Part shown: in pieces, positions 10,210-18,878 of the stretch
How positions within the stretch are numbered: the stretch's first letter is position 1
Layout: each line of letters starts with the position of its first letter
Assembly: GCF_900105155.1 (NCBI RefSeq)
Contig: NZ_LT629762.1
Span: 5,713,501 to 5,777,500, forward strand
Direction: 5' to 3'
DNA length: 64,000 bases
Source: Pseudomonas prosekii
GTDB taxonomy: Bacteria; Pseudomonadota; Gammaproteobacteria; Pseudomonadales; Pseudomonadaceae
Position numbers and translations under genes: made by a program
Notes under the pieces: generated by a model
Databases searched by the model: none
The model's input: the letters and a program-made list of their open reading frames with translations, nothing else
Told to the model about the DNA's origin: nothing

Positions 10210-11195
10210 AACGTCCAATCCTCGTTGATCACTGCTTGCCCGAGCGCGGCAAGGTCACGTTCGGCGTGGCTTTGGCGAAGGAAAACCGGCAGATCGGCGA
10301 TCAACTGCGCAAACTGCCGATCCTTGCAATAAGGCCCGGCACCGAGGGCTCGGCCGACGTGTCGGATAACCTGCTCGGCAGAATTTTCCACCACCGCCCG
10401 AGCGCGGCGTGCCAGCAGTTCGGCGTTGGCCGTAGGTTGCGCGTCGATCGCCAGGGCGCTGACCCGCAGCACTTCTGCCGCTGCGTGCAACGCACTGTCG
10501 ACCGCGCCCAAATGCGCCAGCGCATGCGGTTCCGGGCGTTGCGCACAGTGGCGACGCAAACGCTCGGCGATGCTCTGTGCCGCGCCGTACCAACACGCGG
10601 CAATGCCGATGCCGCCCTGCCAGAAACCGGGCCGCTGCAAGTAATCGCCGGGGTTGCCGATGGCTTGCGCCTCGGCGCCCTCGAACACCACTTCAACACT
10701 GCCGGTGGCAGCCATGCCCAACGCTTGCCAGCCATCGGTGGTGACGATGACGCCGGGTTGATCCAGCGCCACCGCAACCAATTGTTGCTGATCCTGATCA
10801 TCCCAAGCGGTGAGCAGGGCGTGGCTCAACACCGCCGCGCCGGAACACCAGGCTTTGCGCCCATTGAGCAAAACCATTTGCCCTGAAGGCGTGACGCGAA
10901 CCTTGGCTTGCGGCGGTTCGGCGGCCCACATGCCCCACGTGCTGGCGGGCGTCGGCGAGCCACCGAGTTGCTGGATGATGGCCAGCGCGTCGGTGTGCCC
11001 TTCATACAATTTGCACAGCCCGAGGTCGTGACCGCCGACCTCGGCCAGGCGCTGGAAACGCGCCAGGGTTTGCCCGCTACCGGGCAGTGGAAGCTGATCG
11101 AAACCGGCTTCCACTAGCGCCCGCAGGCACCGGCCTAACGCTTGGGTATCAGCGTAGCCGGGCGGTTGTTGGTGCAAGAACGCCTGTAAGTCCAT
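10206..11195 (-). CDS. Acyl-CoA-dehydrogenase-like flavoprotein
   Basis: 329 residues, start one base after the glgX stop (TGAAATG). The fold follows the acyl-CoA dehydrogenase family: helical N-terminal part, central beta domain (GRKAWCSGA, then a GMAATGS segment as at the FAD site) and helical C-terminal half. It is shorter than catabolic dehydrogenases (about 380), and its end, with VFLRQSHAERDL, resembles the HpaB/DszC-type flavin mono-oxygenases of the same superfamily as much as true dehydrogenases. A tailoring role with the deacetylase and methyltransferase that follow is more likely than beta-oxidation. Confidence 0.75.
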   Translation of the reverse strand: MDLQAFLHQQPPGYADTQALGRCLRALVEAGFDQLPLPGSGQTLARFQRLAEVGGHDLGLCKLYEGHTDALAIIQQLGGSPTPASTWGMWAAEPPQAKVRVTPSGQMVLLNGRKAWCSGAAVLSHALLTAWDDQDQQQLVAVALDQPGVIVTTDGWQALGMAATGSVEVVFEGAEAQAIGNPGDYLQRPGFWQGGIGIAACWYGAAQSIAERLRRHCAQRPEPHALAHLGAVDSALHAAAEVLRVSALAIDAQPTANAELLARRARAVVENSAEQVIRHVGRALGAGPYCKDRQFAQLIADLPVFLRQSHAERDLAALGQAVINEDWTL

Positions 11196-11196
11196 T

Positions 11197-13356
11197 TCAC
11201 TCTTCTTCCTCATGCTGCAGTTCGAACAGCAGCAGCGAGCGGCCGGTGACCGAGTATTCGTGACCGAATTCGAAGCGTTCCTGGCCACGAATCGACGGCT
11301 GATTGGTGTCGATCATGCAGGTCCAGTGACCGCCATCCGGGACTTCCGGCAAAGTGAAATTGACCACGTCGTGGTGCGCGTTTACCACCAGCAGCAGCGT
11401 CGCATCGCCACCCTTGCGGCGAATCCCGGTTTCCTGGGCGCGACCGTCGAGCAGCATGCCGAGGCAGCGACCGTGCGCCTCTTCCCACTGTTCGGTGGAC
11501 ATTTCGTTGCCATCCGGGGCCAGCCAAGTGACATCTTTGACGCCGATGTCCTCGTTGTAATTGCCGACCAGGAAGCGTCCACGACGCAGGATCGGATACG
11601 CCAGACGCAGCTTGATCAGGCGTTTGACGAACTTCAGCAACGCCTTGCCGTCAGCGCTCAGATCCCAGTTGACCCAACCGATTTCACTGTCCTGGCAATA
11701 CGCGTTGTTGTTGCCGTCCTGGGTCCGCGCAAATTCGTCACCGGCCACCAGCATCGGCGTGCCTTGCGACAGCAGCAGCGTGGCGAAGAAGTTACGCATC
11801 TGCCGCTGGCGCAGTTCGTTGATTTCCGGGTCGTCGGTCGGGCCTTCGACGCCGTGGTTCCACGACAGATTGTTGTTGCTGCCGTCCTGGTTGTTTTCGT
11901 CGTTGGCTTCGTTGTGCTTGTCGTTGTACGACACCAAGTCGTTGAGGGTGAAACCGTCGTGCGCAGTGATGAAGTTCACCGACGCATAAGGGCGCCGACC
12001 GCGCTGGTTGAACATCTCGCCGGACGCAGTCATGCGGCTGGCGAAATCAGCGAGTTGACTGTCATCACCCTTCCAGAAGGCGCGCACGGTGTCGCGGAAT
12101 TTGTCGTTCCACTCGACCCAGCCCGGCGGGAAACCACCGACCTGATAACCACCGGGGCCACAGTCCCAAGGCTCGGCGATCATTTTCACCTGCCGCAGCA
12201 CTGGGTCTTGGCGGCAAGCGACGAGGAAGCTGTGGCGCTCGTCAAAACCGTCGTGGTAGCGACCGAGAATGGTTGCCAGGTCGAAGCGGAAACCGTCGAC
12301 GTGCATTTCCGTTGCCCAGTAACGCAGCGAGTCAGTGACCATTTGCAGCACGCACGGGTGGCTCAGGTCGAGGGTGTTGCCGGTGCCGGAATCGTTGATG
12401 TAATAGCGCTTGTCATCCGGCATCAGGCGATAGTACGAAGCGTTGTCGATACCGCGCATCGACAGGGTCGGACCCTGCTCGTTGCCCTCGGCAGTGTGGT
12501 TGTAGACCACGTCGAGGATCACTTCGAGATTGGCTTCGTGCAGGTGCGCAACCATCTCCTTGAACTCGGCAATTTTGCCGCTGGCCAGGTAGCGCGGGTC
12601 CGGGGCGAAGAACGCAATGCTGTTGTAGCCCCAGTAGTTGGTCATGCCTTTTTGCAGCAAATGCTGGTCGTTGACGAACGCGTGAATCGGCAGCAATTCG
12701 ACGCTCGAAACGCCGAGCTTGCGGACGTGTTCGATCACTTCATCGACCATCAACCCGGCGAAGGTGCCGCGCACATTCTCGGGGACGGCAGGGTGACGCA
12801 TGCTGATGCCGCGCACGTGAGTCTCATAAATGATCGTCTTGTCCCACGGCACGCTGACGCGATGGTCATTGCCCCAGGTGTGCGCCGGGTCGATGACTTT
12901 GCACTTGGGCACGAATGGCGCGCTGTCGCGTTCATCGAAGCTGAGGTCGGCGTCCTTGTGGCCGATGGTGTAACCGAACAACGCTTCCGACCATTTCAGC
13001 TCGCCGACCAATTGCTTGGCGTACGGGTCGATCAACAGTTTGTTGTGGTTGAAGCGATGGCCGTTCGCCGGGTCGTAAGGACCGTACACGCGGTAGCCGT
13101 AGATCAGCCCCGGATGGGCGTCGGGCAGGTAGCCGTGATAGATCTCGTCGGTGTATTCCGGCAGCTCGATGCGCTCCAGCTCGACTTCACCGGAATCGTC
13201 GAAGATGCACAGTTCGACCTTGGTGGCGTTGGCGGAGAACAAGGCGAAGTTAACCCCCAGACCATCCCAGGTGGCGCCGAGCGGGAAGGGCAGGCCTTCA
13301 CGAATTCGCGACGGCTCGGTGCGAGTTTCTGGCGCGTCTTTTTTTGGACTGGTCAT
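11197..13356 (-). CDS. glgX: Glycogen debranching enzyme GlgX
   Basis: 719 residues, GH13_11. Visible marks: an N-terminal CBM48 domain with PFPLGATWDGLGVNFALFS, DGFRFDLATILGR with the nucleophile Asp, IAEPWDCGPGGYQ with the acid/base Glu, and TAHDGFTLNDLVSYN. It removes alpha-1,6 branches from glucan trimmed by phosphorylase, releasing malto-oligosaccharides that MalQ and TreY can use. The ATG is preceded by GCAGGAGC. It heads a minus-strand chain with the three genes downstream, and is separated from the DUF2934 gene by 231 bases with a REP pair, so it may have its own promoter. Confidence 0.97.
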   Translation of the reverse strand: MTSPKKDAPETRTEPSRIREGLPFPLGATWDGLGVNFALFSANATKVELCIFDDSGEVELERIELPEYTDEIYHGYLPDAHPGLIYGYRVYGPYDPANGHRFNHNKLLIDPYAKQLVGELKWSEALFGYTIGHKDADLSFDERDSAPFVPKCKVIDPAHTWGNDHRVSVPWDKTIIYETHVRGISMRHPAVPENVRGTFAGLMVDEVIEHVRKLGVSSVELLPIHAFVNDQHLLQKGMTNYWGYNSIAFFAPDPRYLASGKIAEFKEMVAHLHEANLEVILDVVYNHTAEGNEQGPTLSMRGIDNASYYRLMPDDKRYYINDSGTGNTLDLSHPCVLQMVTDSLRYWATEMHVDGFRFDLATILGRYHDGFDERHSFLVACRQDPVLRQVKMIAEPWDCGPGGYQVGGFPPGWVEWNDKFRDTVRAFWKGDDSQLADFASRMTASGEMFNQRGRRPYASVNFITAHDGFTLNDLVSYNDKHNEANDENNQDGSNNNLSWNHGVEGPTDDPEINELRQRQMRNFFATLLLSQGTPMLVAGDEFARTQDGNNNAYCQDSEIGWVNWDLSADGKALLKFVKRLIKLRLAYPILRRGRFLVGNYNEDIGVKDVTWLAPDGNEMSTEQWEEAHGRCLGMLLDGRAQETGIRRKGGDATLLLVVNAHHDVVNFTLPEVPDGGHWTCMIDTNQPSIRGQERFEFGHEYSVTGRSLLLFELQHEEEE

Positions 13357-13414
13357 TAAAGTGCTCCTGCAAAAATGGGTATGTAGCGAGTTCTGTCAGT
13401 CAGGTAGAGCAACC

Positions 13415-13503
13415 TGTGGGAGCGAGCCTGCTGGCGAAAGGGCTCGATCAGTCATCACGCATGCGACTGACTAACCGCCTTCGCCAGCAGGCTCGCTCCC
13501 ACA
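13415..13503. repeat. REP-type inverted repeat pair
   Basis: TGTGGGAGCGAGCCTGCTGGCG faces CGCCAGCAGGCTCGCTCCCACA around a spacer of about 45 bases. Here the loop reads CTGGCG instead of the CTCGCG of most copies, and the change is mirrored in both arms. Confidence 0.85.
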
Positions 13504-13587
13504 GGTGCTCAGTGTTTTTTCGGGCGAGCGAGCCCGATATGGCGAGCAAGCCCGCCACAGGTTCAATCAGGATAAAAACTTGCTGCG

Positions 13588-13953
13588 TCAGGCCGTCGGC
13601 GGCTTCTTCGCGGTGCGCGGTTTTTTCTCGGCAGCCTTTTCACCCGGCGGGGTGACTTTCGCTGCAGCCGCTGCCGGTTTGGCTTTGGCTTTGGTTTTAG
13701 CCGCGCCAGTCTCACCTTCGGCCTGACCGTTCAGTTTGCTGTCGGTCTTGGCGGTGTCTGCTTTGGCCGCGCCGGTTTTGCCGGCAGCCGTCTTGCCACC
13801 GGCAGCCTTGGCGGATTTCTTCGGCGCCAGGGCTTCTGCTTCGGCCAGCTTGCGAGCCATCTCCCAGTGGCGCTCTTCGTGCCCTTCAGGCTTACCTTCG
13901 GATTCCCATATTTGATAGGCAAATTCGCGAACGCGTTTATCGTCGGTGCTCAT
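13588..13953 (-). CDS. DUF2934 protein with a basic, histone-H1-like tail
   Basis: 121 residues. Residues 1-42 form a DUF2934 domain (IR.FAYQIWESEGKP.G, then HW..A). From residue 43 the protein is almost only Ala, Lys, Pro, Thr and Gly, with KTAAGKTGAAKADTAKT-like repeats, as in histone H1-like bacterial proteins. The start has CAGGAG upstream, 21 bases after the treY stop, so it belongs to the glgA-treZ-malQ-treY operon. No function is established. The tail suggests binding to polyanions such as nucleic acid. Confidence 0.75.
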   Translation of the reverse strand: MSTDDKRVREFAYQIWESEGKPEGHEERHWEMARKLAEAEALAPKKSAKAAGGKTAAGKTGAAKADTAKTDSKLNGQAEGETGAAKTKAKAKPAAAAAKVTPPGEKAAEKKPRTAKKPPTA

Positions 13954-13974
13954 CGCAATGCTCCTGAACTGAAC

Positions 13975-16770
13975 TCAAGTGTGAATAGTTTGGATAAAGA
14001 GATTGACCGGGAAATCCCCCAGCGCGGCGCTGATGTTCAGCTCCCTGTGGTTTGTGACTGCTGCGTTTGAAAAAAGTCCCTTCAGGTTTTCTTCCGGAGC
14101 GGCGAACGGTAATTTCACCCGCGTATCGCCCCAGCGCAGCGCGTCGATCTGCGGCGTGGCACTGTTTTCCAGCAGCCCGGCGCAGCGAATCGGCACGATC
14201 ACGATCGCGTATTGGCCCTGATGTTGACGGGCAAACGCCAACACGCGATCCGCTTCGCTGCCGAGCACTTCCAGCGCCTCATAGGTGCCTTGGCCGAACA
14301 ACTCGGCGTGCTCGGCGCGCCAGTTCAGCGTGCGCGCGATCAGGCCTTGCTTGATGCGCCCGTCCTGCCAGTTGCTCAGCCATGCGCCGAGGTCCGGCGC
14401 GGCTTGCAGCGACTGCTGGCGAGCGGGGTAGTCCACTGGGCGGCGGTTGTCGGGATCGACCAGGGTGAAATCCCAATAGTCGTTGCCCTGATACAGGTCC
14501 GGCACGCCTGGCACGGTCATGCGCAGCAAGGTTTGCGCCAAGCTATTCAGCGCACCCGGCGCGGCAATCGCTTGCACTGCGTCCGCGAGGGCCGAGCGCA
14601 GTGACAAGCCTTCCGAACTCAGCAGTACGCGATTGAGGAACGCTTCAGTGGCTTGCTCATAAGCCTCGTTGTTGGCACTCCAGCTGCTTTGCAACTTGGC
14701 TTCGCGCAAGGCTTTCTGCTGCCACTGCCACAGACGTTTGGCGTAGTCCTGCAGCGCCGGTTGATCATCGCTGCGCAAGCCCAACGGCCAACTGCCGAGG
14801 ATCGCCTGATAGAGAATCAACTCGTCACCGGCCGATGGCGCCAGTTCGTCACTGCGCAGATCCGCAGCCAACGTGCGCCAGTGTTCGACCTGTTCGGCGT
14901 ACCAGGCGCTGCGTTCACTCAACACCGCCAGGCGCGCGCGGGTATCTTCGCCGCGCTTGTGGTCGTGGGTCGCGGTGGCCAGCAGGTTGTGCGGGAAGGT
15001 TTGCAGGCGATTCAGGCACGCTGCATGGAAGTCACTGATCGGCGCGCTGAACTGCTCGGTGCTGAACCCCACGTCGTTGCGCGACAGCAACACCGCCGAG
15101 CGATAGAACGCAGTGTCTTCCACCGCTTTCGCCGCTGCCGGCGAAGTCAGTTGCTGGAAACGTACGCACGCATGCTTGAGGATTTTGCGTTGACGGCCCA
15201 CCGGGCGTTTGCGCCAAGGCTCGCCACCCAGCCAACGGGCGAGACAATCAAGCACCGGCCAATCGGCCTCGCCCAAGGTCTGCCGCGCGCCGTCCATAGC
15301 CTGCTGGAAAAACACGTCATCTTCGGCCGAGCGCCCGCGCGGGCTGATGTAAGTGCGGTACACCGGGAAGTGCACGATCAATTCCTGCAACGCGCGGCGG
15401 ATTGCGCCGAGGGTCAGGTCGCGGGTCATCAGGTCATCGCGCGCCACTTGCAGCAAGGCTTGCGCGACACTTTCGAAGTCGCCGGCCAGCGAACCGTTGA
15501 GGATTTGCTGACGCGCCAGTTGCGCTTCGCGAATGAATTCGGCAGGTCGTTCGCTGTGGCGATTCCACAGCTCACCGAGGGTTTGCGCACCGGCCGGGTC
15601 ATGCTGCAGCAACGACAACTGGTTCATGAATTCGTAACCGGTGGTGCCATCCACCGACCAGTCGCGGTGCAGGGTTTCACCTTCGCCGAGGATCTTCTCG
15701 ACATAGATCGGCAAGTGCCGCTGCGGCGACAGGCTATCGACCCGACGGCGCAGTTTGCGGCAATAACCGCGCGGGTCAGCGAGGCCGTCGATGTGGTCGA
15801 TGCGCAAACCGTCCACCAGACCTTCAGCAATGAGTTCGAAGATCTTCGCGTGGGTTTCTTCAAACACCGCCGGACGCTCGACGCGCAAACCACCGAGTTC
15901 GTTGACGTCGAAAAAGCGCCGCCAGTTGATGTCATCCGCCGCCGTGCGCCAGCTCGCCAAGCGATAACTCTGGCGTTCGAGCAGGTTGTGCAGGTTCTGG
16001 AAACCTTCTGGCGTCAGCGAATCGTAGGCGCCGAGGTGCTGCTCGATGACCCGCGCAATTGCCGGGTCAGCGGCCAGCTCGGTCAGCTCTTTTTGCAGCG
16101 GTGCGGCGAGGTTATGCGCATCGGTCTGGTAGCTCAGGGCGGCAAAACGGTCGCTGAGAAACTTCAGCTGCTCGGTTTGTTCAGCGTTGAGTTGCTCGTC
16201 AGGTTTGAGCAATTCGCCGTAGTGCATCGGGCAAATCGGGAAGTGATGATCGTAATGCTTGACGTAAAACTCGCCTTTGCTCGCCTCGAATTGCAGCGCC
16301 AGGGTGCCGTCCTGCAACGCCACGCCGTAGTCGCTGCCAAGGAACGGCAGGAGCAATTGCCCGGACATGAGCGGGTCCGGCGAATGCCACTGAATGTCGA
16401 AGAATTCGCCGTACGGGCTCAGGCGGCCCCACTCCAGCAAGTCCAGCCACCACGGGTTATCGCTGCCGCCGACCGCCATGTGGTTGGATACGATATCGAG
16501 GATCAGCCCCATGTTCTGTTCGCGCAGGGCCGCGACCAGACGGCGCAACGCCGCTTCGCCACCGAGTTCCGGATTGACGGTGGTCGGGTCAACCACGTCG
16601 TAGCCGTGCATCGAGCCGGCCCGCGCGCTTAACAGCGGCGAGGCGTAGACATGGCTGATGCCGAGGCGGGCGAAGTACGGCACCAGCGGCACCACGTCGT
16701 CGAGGGTGAAATCTTTATGAAATTGCAGGCGCAGGGTCGCGCGTAACGGTTGGATTGACGTCTGGTTCAT
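13975..16770 (-). CDS. treY: Malto-oligosyltrehalose synthase TreY
   Basis: 931 residues, GH13_26. Opens with RATLRLQFHKDFTLDD and carries the family's catalytic signatures: GLRIDHIDGLADP with the nucleophile Asp, YVEKILGEGE with the acid/base Glu, and ATATHDHKRGEDTRAR. It turns the reducing-end alpha-1,4 bond of maltodextrin into an alpha,alpha-1,1 bond, making the substrate for TreZ. The ATG overlaps the malQ stop (ATGA at 16767-16770). It is part of the stress-related trehalose route of pseudomonads. Confidence 0.97.
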   Translation of the reverse strand: MNQTSIQPLRATLRLQFHKDFTLDDVVPLVPYFARLGISHVYASPLLSARAGSMHGYDVVDPTTVNPELGGEAALRRLVAALREQNMGLILDIVSNHMAVGGSDNPWWLDLLEWGRLSPYGEFFDIQWHSPDPLMSGQLLLPFLGSDYGVALQDGTLALQFEASKGEFYVKHYDHHFPICPMHYGELLKPDEQLNAEQTEQLKFLSDRFAALSYQTDAHNLAAPLQKELTELAADPAIARVIEQHLGAYDSLTPEGFQNLHNLLERQSYRLASWRTAADDINWRRFFDVNELGGLRVERPAVFEETHAKIFELIAEGLVDGLRIDHIDGLADPRGYCRKLRRRVDSLSPQRHLPIYVEKILGEGETLHRDWSVDGTTGYEFMNQLSLLQHDPAGAQTLGELWNRHSERPAEFIREAQLARQQILNGSLAGDFESVAQALLQVARDDLMTRDLTLGAIRRALQELIVHFPVYRTYISPRGRSAEDDVFFQQAMDGARQTLGEADWPVLDCLARWLGGEPWRKRPVGRQRKILKHACVRFQQLTSPAAAKAVEDTAFYRSAVLLSRNDVGFSTEQFSAPISDFHAACLNRLQTFPHNLLATATHDHKRGEDTRARLAVLSERSAWYAEQVEHWRTLAADLRSDELAPSAGDELILYQAILGSWPLGLRSDDQPALQDYAKRLWQWQQKALREAKLQSSWSANNEAYEQATEAFLNRVLLSSEGLSLRSALADAVQAIAAPGALNSLAQTLLRMTVPGVPDLYQGNDYWDFTLVDPDNRRPVDYPARQQSLQAAPDLGAWLSNWQDGRIKQGLIARTLNWRAEHAELFGQGTYEALEVLGSEADRVLAFARQHQGQYAIVIVPIRCAGLLENSATPQIDALRWGDTRVKLPFAAPEENLKGLFSNAAVTNHRELNISAALGDFPVNLFIQTIHT

Positions 16771-18845
16771 TGATCACGCTCAGCAGCCTGAAGTCGCGCA
16801 CAGGCGAGCAGTTCTACACGCCGGGCGGCGTCCGGGTTATCGAGGAGGGTTTCGCTGGCACCGGGCAGGCGTCGCGACCAGTTCGGGTGCGAATCGGTGG
16901 TGCCGGGCAGGTTGGCTTGCTGTTCGACACCGAGGGCATCTTCGATTGGCAGCAACACCAGCGGCGCGCGCGTATGCCCGAGGAAACGGATCGCAGCGTC
17001 GAGCACCTGATCGGACTCGTGGGACTCTTCGCGGAAGTTCTGCGGGTCTTCGCTGAGCACCCGGCGCAGGCCTTCGCGCTCACGCTCACGGTGCTGGCGC
17101 CACTCGATTTCACCTTTGGCATCGACCATGCCGAGGCGCGCATTCCAGTCGATATCGTGGCCATGCCACCAGCCATTGATCGTCGGCAAATCGTGGGTGC
17201 TGGTGGTGGCCAGCGCGTTGTCCGGCCATTCGAGCGGTGGCTTGAAGTGCGTATTGTCCTGTTCGAACAACAGCACGCGCATGCCGAGAATCGAGCGGGC
17301 GATGAGCTTTTCGCGCAAGCCTTCGGCGACAGTGCCAAGGTCTTCGCCGAGGACAATCGCCTGGTGCCGATGCGATTCGAGGGCGAGCAAGCGCAGCAGG
17401 TCGTCCACCGGGTAATACAGATACGCGCCATCGGCGGGCGAAGCGTCGTTGGGGATGACCCACAAACGTTGCAGGCCCATCACGTGGTCGATGCGCAGGC
17501 CGCCGGCGTGGGCGAAATTGGCGCGGAGCATTTCAATAAACGCGCGGAAGCCGTTGCGCACCAGACCTTCCGGAGAAAACGCGGAAATGCCCCAGCCCTG
17601 ACCCGTGCGATTGAGAATGTCGGGCGGTGCGCCGACGGTCAGCGAGGCGAGCAATTCGTCCTGGCGGCTCCAGGCCTGACTGCCGCCGCCGTCGGCGCCA
17701 ACCGCCAGGTCAGCGATCAAGCCAACGCCCATGCCGGCGCTGCGGGCGGCGACTTGCGCACGCTCCAGGCAACGGGCGATCAGCCATTGGCAGAACGCGA
17801 AGAAGCCAATGCGCCCGGCATTTTCTTCGGCGAAATCGGCGAGGGCGGCGCTGCGTGGGTCGCGCCATTCTTCCGGCCAGTGGCGCCAGTCGAGTTCTTC
17901 ATCCTTGGCGGCGCGGGCCTCTTGAATGGCTTCGAAACGGCAGTGGTTTTCCAGCGCTTCGCCACCGGCATGACGGAAACTGCTGAAGTCTTCGTGCAGC
18001 GGATGTTCGCCGTGGACGAAGCCTTCATAAAGCGCTTGCAGCAGTCGATGCTTGGCTTCAGCGGCGACCGGCCAATCGATCAGCGGCAGCGCTTCAAGGG
18101 CTTGCAGTTGTTCGCCGAGACCGGCCGCTTCAATCGCGTCACGCAGCGCACGTTCGCCAAGGATCGAGCCCGGCGCGGCGTAGAGGCTGTTGAGGAACAG
18201 ACGGCTGGACGGCGAATACGGGCTGTAGCGATGGGTGTCGCTGCTGAACATCGCGTGCATCGGGCTGATCGCCAGCGCCTCGGCGCCGCGTTCGCCGGCC
18301 ACGCGTGCCAGCTCTTCGAGGGCTTGGGTGTCGCCGAAACCGCCATCGCCGGGGCGACGCAGCGAATACAGCTGCACGCTCAAACCCCACGTGCGCGGGA
18401 TCGGGCTGTTGACCGCATCGCCGACGCTGTAGCAACGCTCGGGCGCCACCGCGAGGGTAAAGGTCTGGCCGTCGATGCTGACGTGCTGATAGCCGACCGG
18501 GATCAAACCGGGCAGTACCGCATTGACGTCGAGTTTCAGATTGAGTCGGGAGCCGTCTTCGAGGTGAATCTCGCACGGCGTCTCAGGTTCGAAATAACGC
18601 GCCAGATCAACCCCGACGCCGACGTCCGCCGTGATCATTGGCGGCAGGTGCCGGGTTTGCTGCACCTCCTGCAATTGCAGGAGGCTCGCGTCAATTTCCT
18701 GGGCGCTGCCCGCCGGGTGACCGAGGCCGGTCAAAACGGCGCGCAATACGGCGGGGGCGACTTTCTGTTGGCGTCCGTTGGCGTCGATCCAGTCGACGGC
18801 CAGGCCAGCTCGGCTGGCCAGTATTTCCAGTTGCGCATCGCTCAT
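16767..18845 (-). CDS. malQ: 4-alpha-glucanotransferase MalQ
   Basis: 692 residues, GH77. Seen: WGLSVQLYSLRRPGDGGFGD near the start of the catalytic domain, GLRIDHVMGLQRLW with the nucleophile Asp, LGEDLGTVAEG with the acid/base Glu and STHDLPTINGWW. It disproportionates malto-oligosaccharides, supplying chains of the right length to TreY and GlgA. ATG with AAGGAG upstream; 33 bases after the treZ stop and overlapping treY. Confidence 0.96.
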   Translation of the reverse strand: MSDAQLEILASRAGLAVDWIDANGRQQKVAPAVLRAVLTGLGHPAGSAQEIDASLLQLQEVQQTRHLPPMITADVGVGVDLARYFEPETPCEIHLEDGSRLNLKLDVNAVLPGLIPVGYQHVSIDGQTFTLAVAPERCYSVGDAVNSPIPRTWGLSVQLYSLRRPGDGGFGDTQALEELARVAGERGAEALAISPMHAMFSSDTHRYSPYSPSSRLFLNSLYAAPGSILGERALRDAIEAAGLGEQLQALEALPLIDWPVAAEAKHRLLQALYEGFVHGEHPLHEDFSSFRHAGGEALENHCRFEAIQEARAAKDEELDWRHWPEEWRDPRSAALADFAEENAGRIGFFAFCQWLIARCLERAQVAARSAGMGVGLIADLAVGADGGGSQAWSRQDELLASLTVGAPPDILNRTGQGWGISAFSPEGLVRNGFRAFIEMLRANFAHAGGLRIDHVMGLQRLWVIPNDASPADGAYLYYPVDDLLRLLALESHRHQAIVLGEDLGTVAEGLREKLIARSILGMRVLLFEQDNTHFKPPLEWPDNALATTSTHDLPTINGWWHGHDIDWNARLGMVDAKGEIEWRQHREREREGLRRVLSEDPQNFREESHESDQVLDAAIRFLGHTRAPLVLLPIEDALGVEQQANLPGTTDSHPNWSRRLPGASETLLDNPDAARRVELLACARLQAAERDQ

Positions 18846-18878
18846 AGGCGCTCTCCTTCAGATAGCCAAATCATGTCG

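Noticed and set aside
11212..13359. 715-codon open frame on the plus strand opposite glgX
   Set aside because: It mirrors glgX exactly in extent; long antisense frames are common over GC-rich genes, and the translation has no recognisable domain.
14653..16632. 659-codon plus-strand frame opposite treY
   Set aside because: Shadow of treY; no domain.
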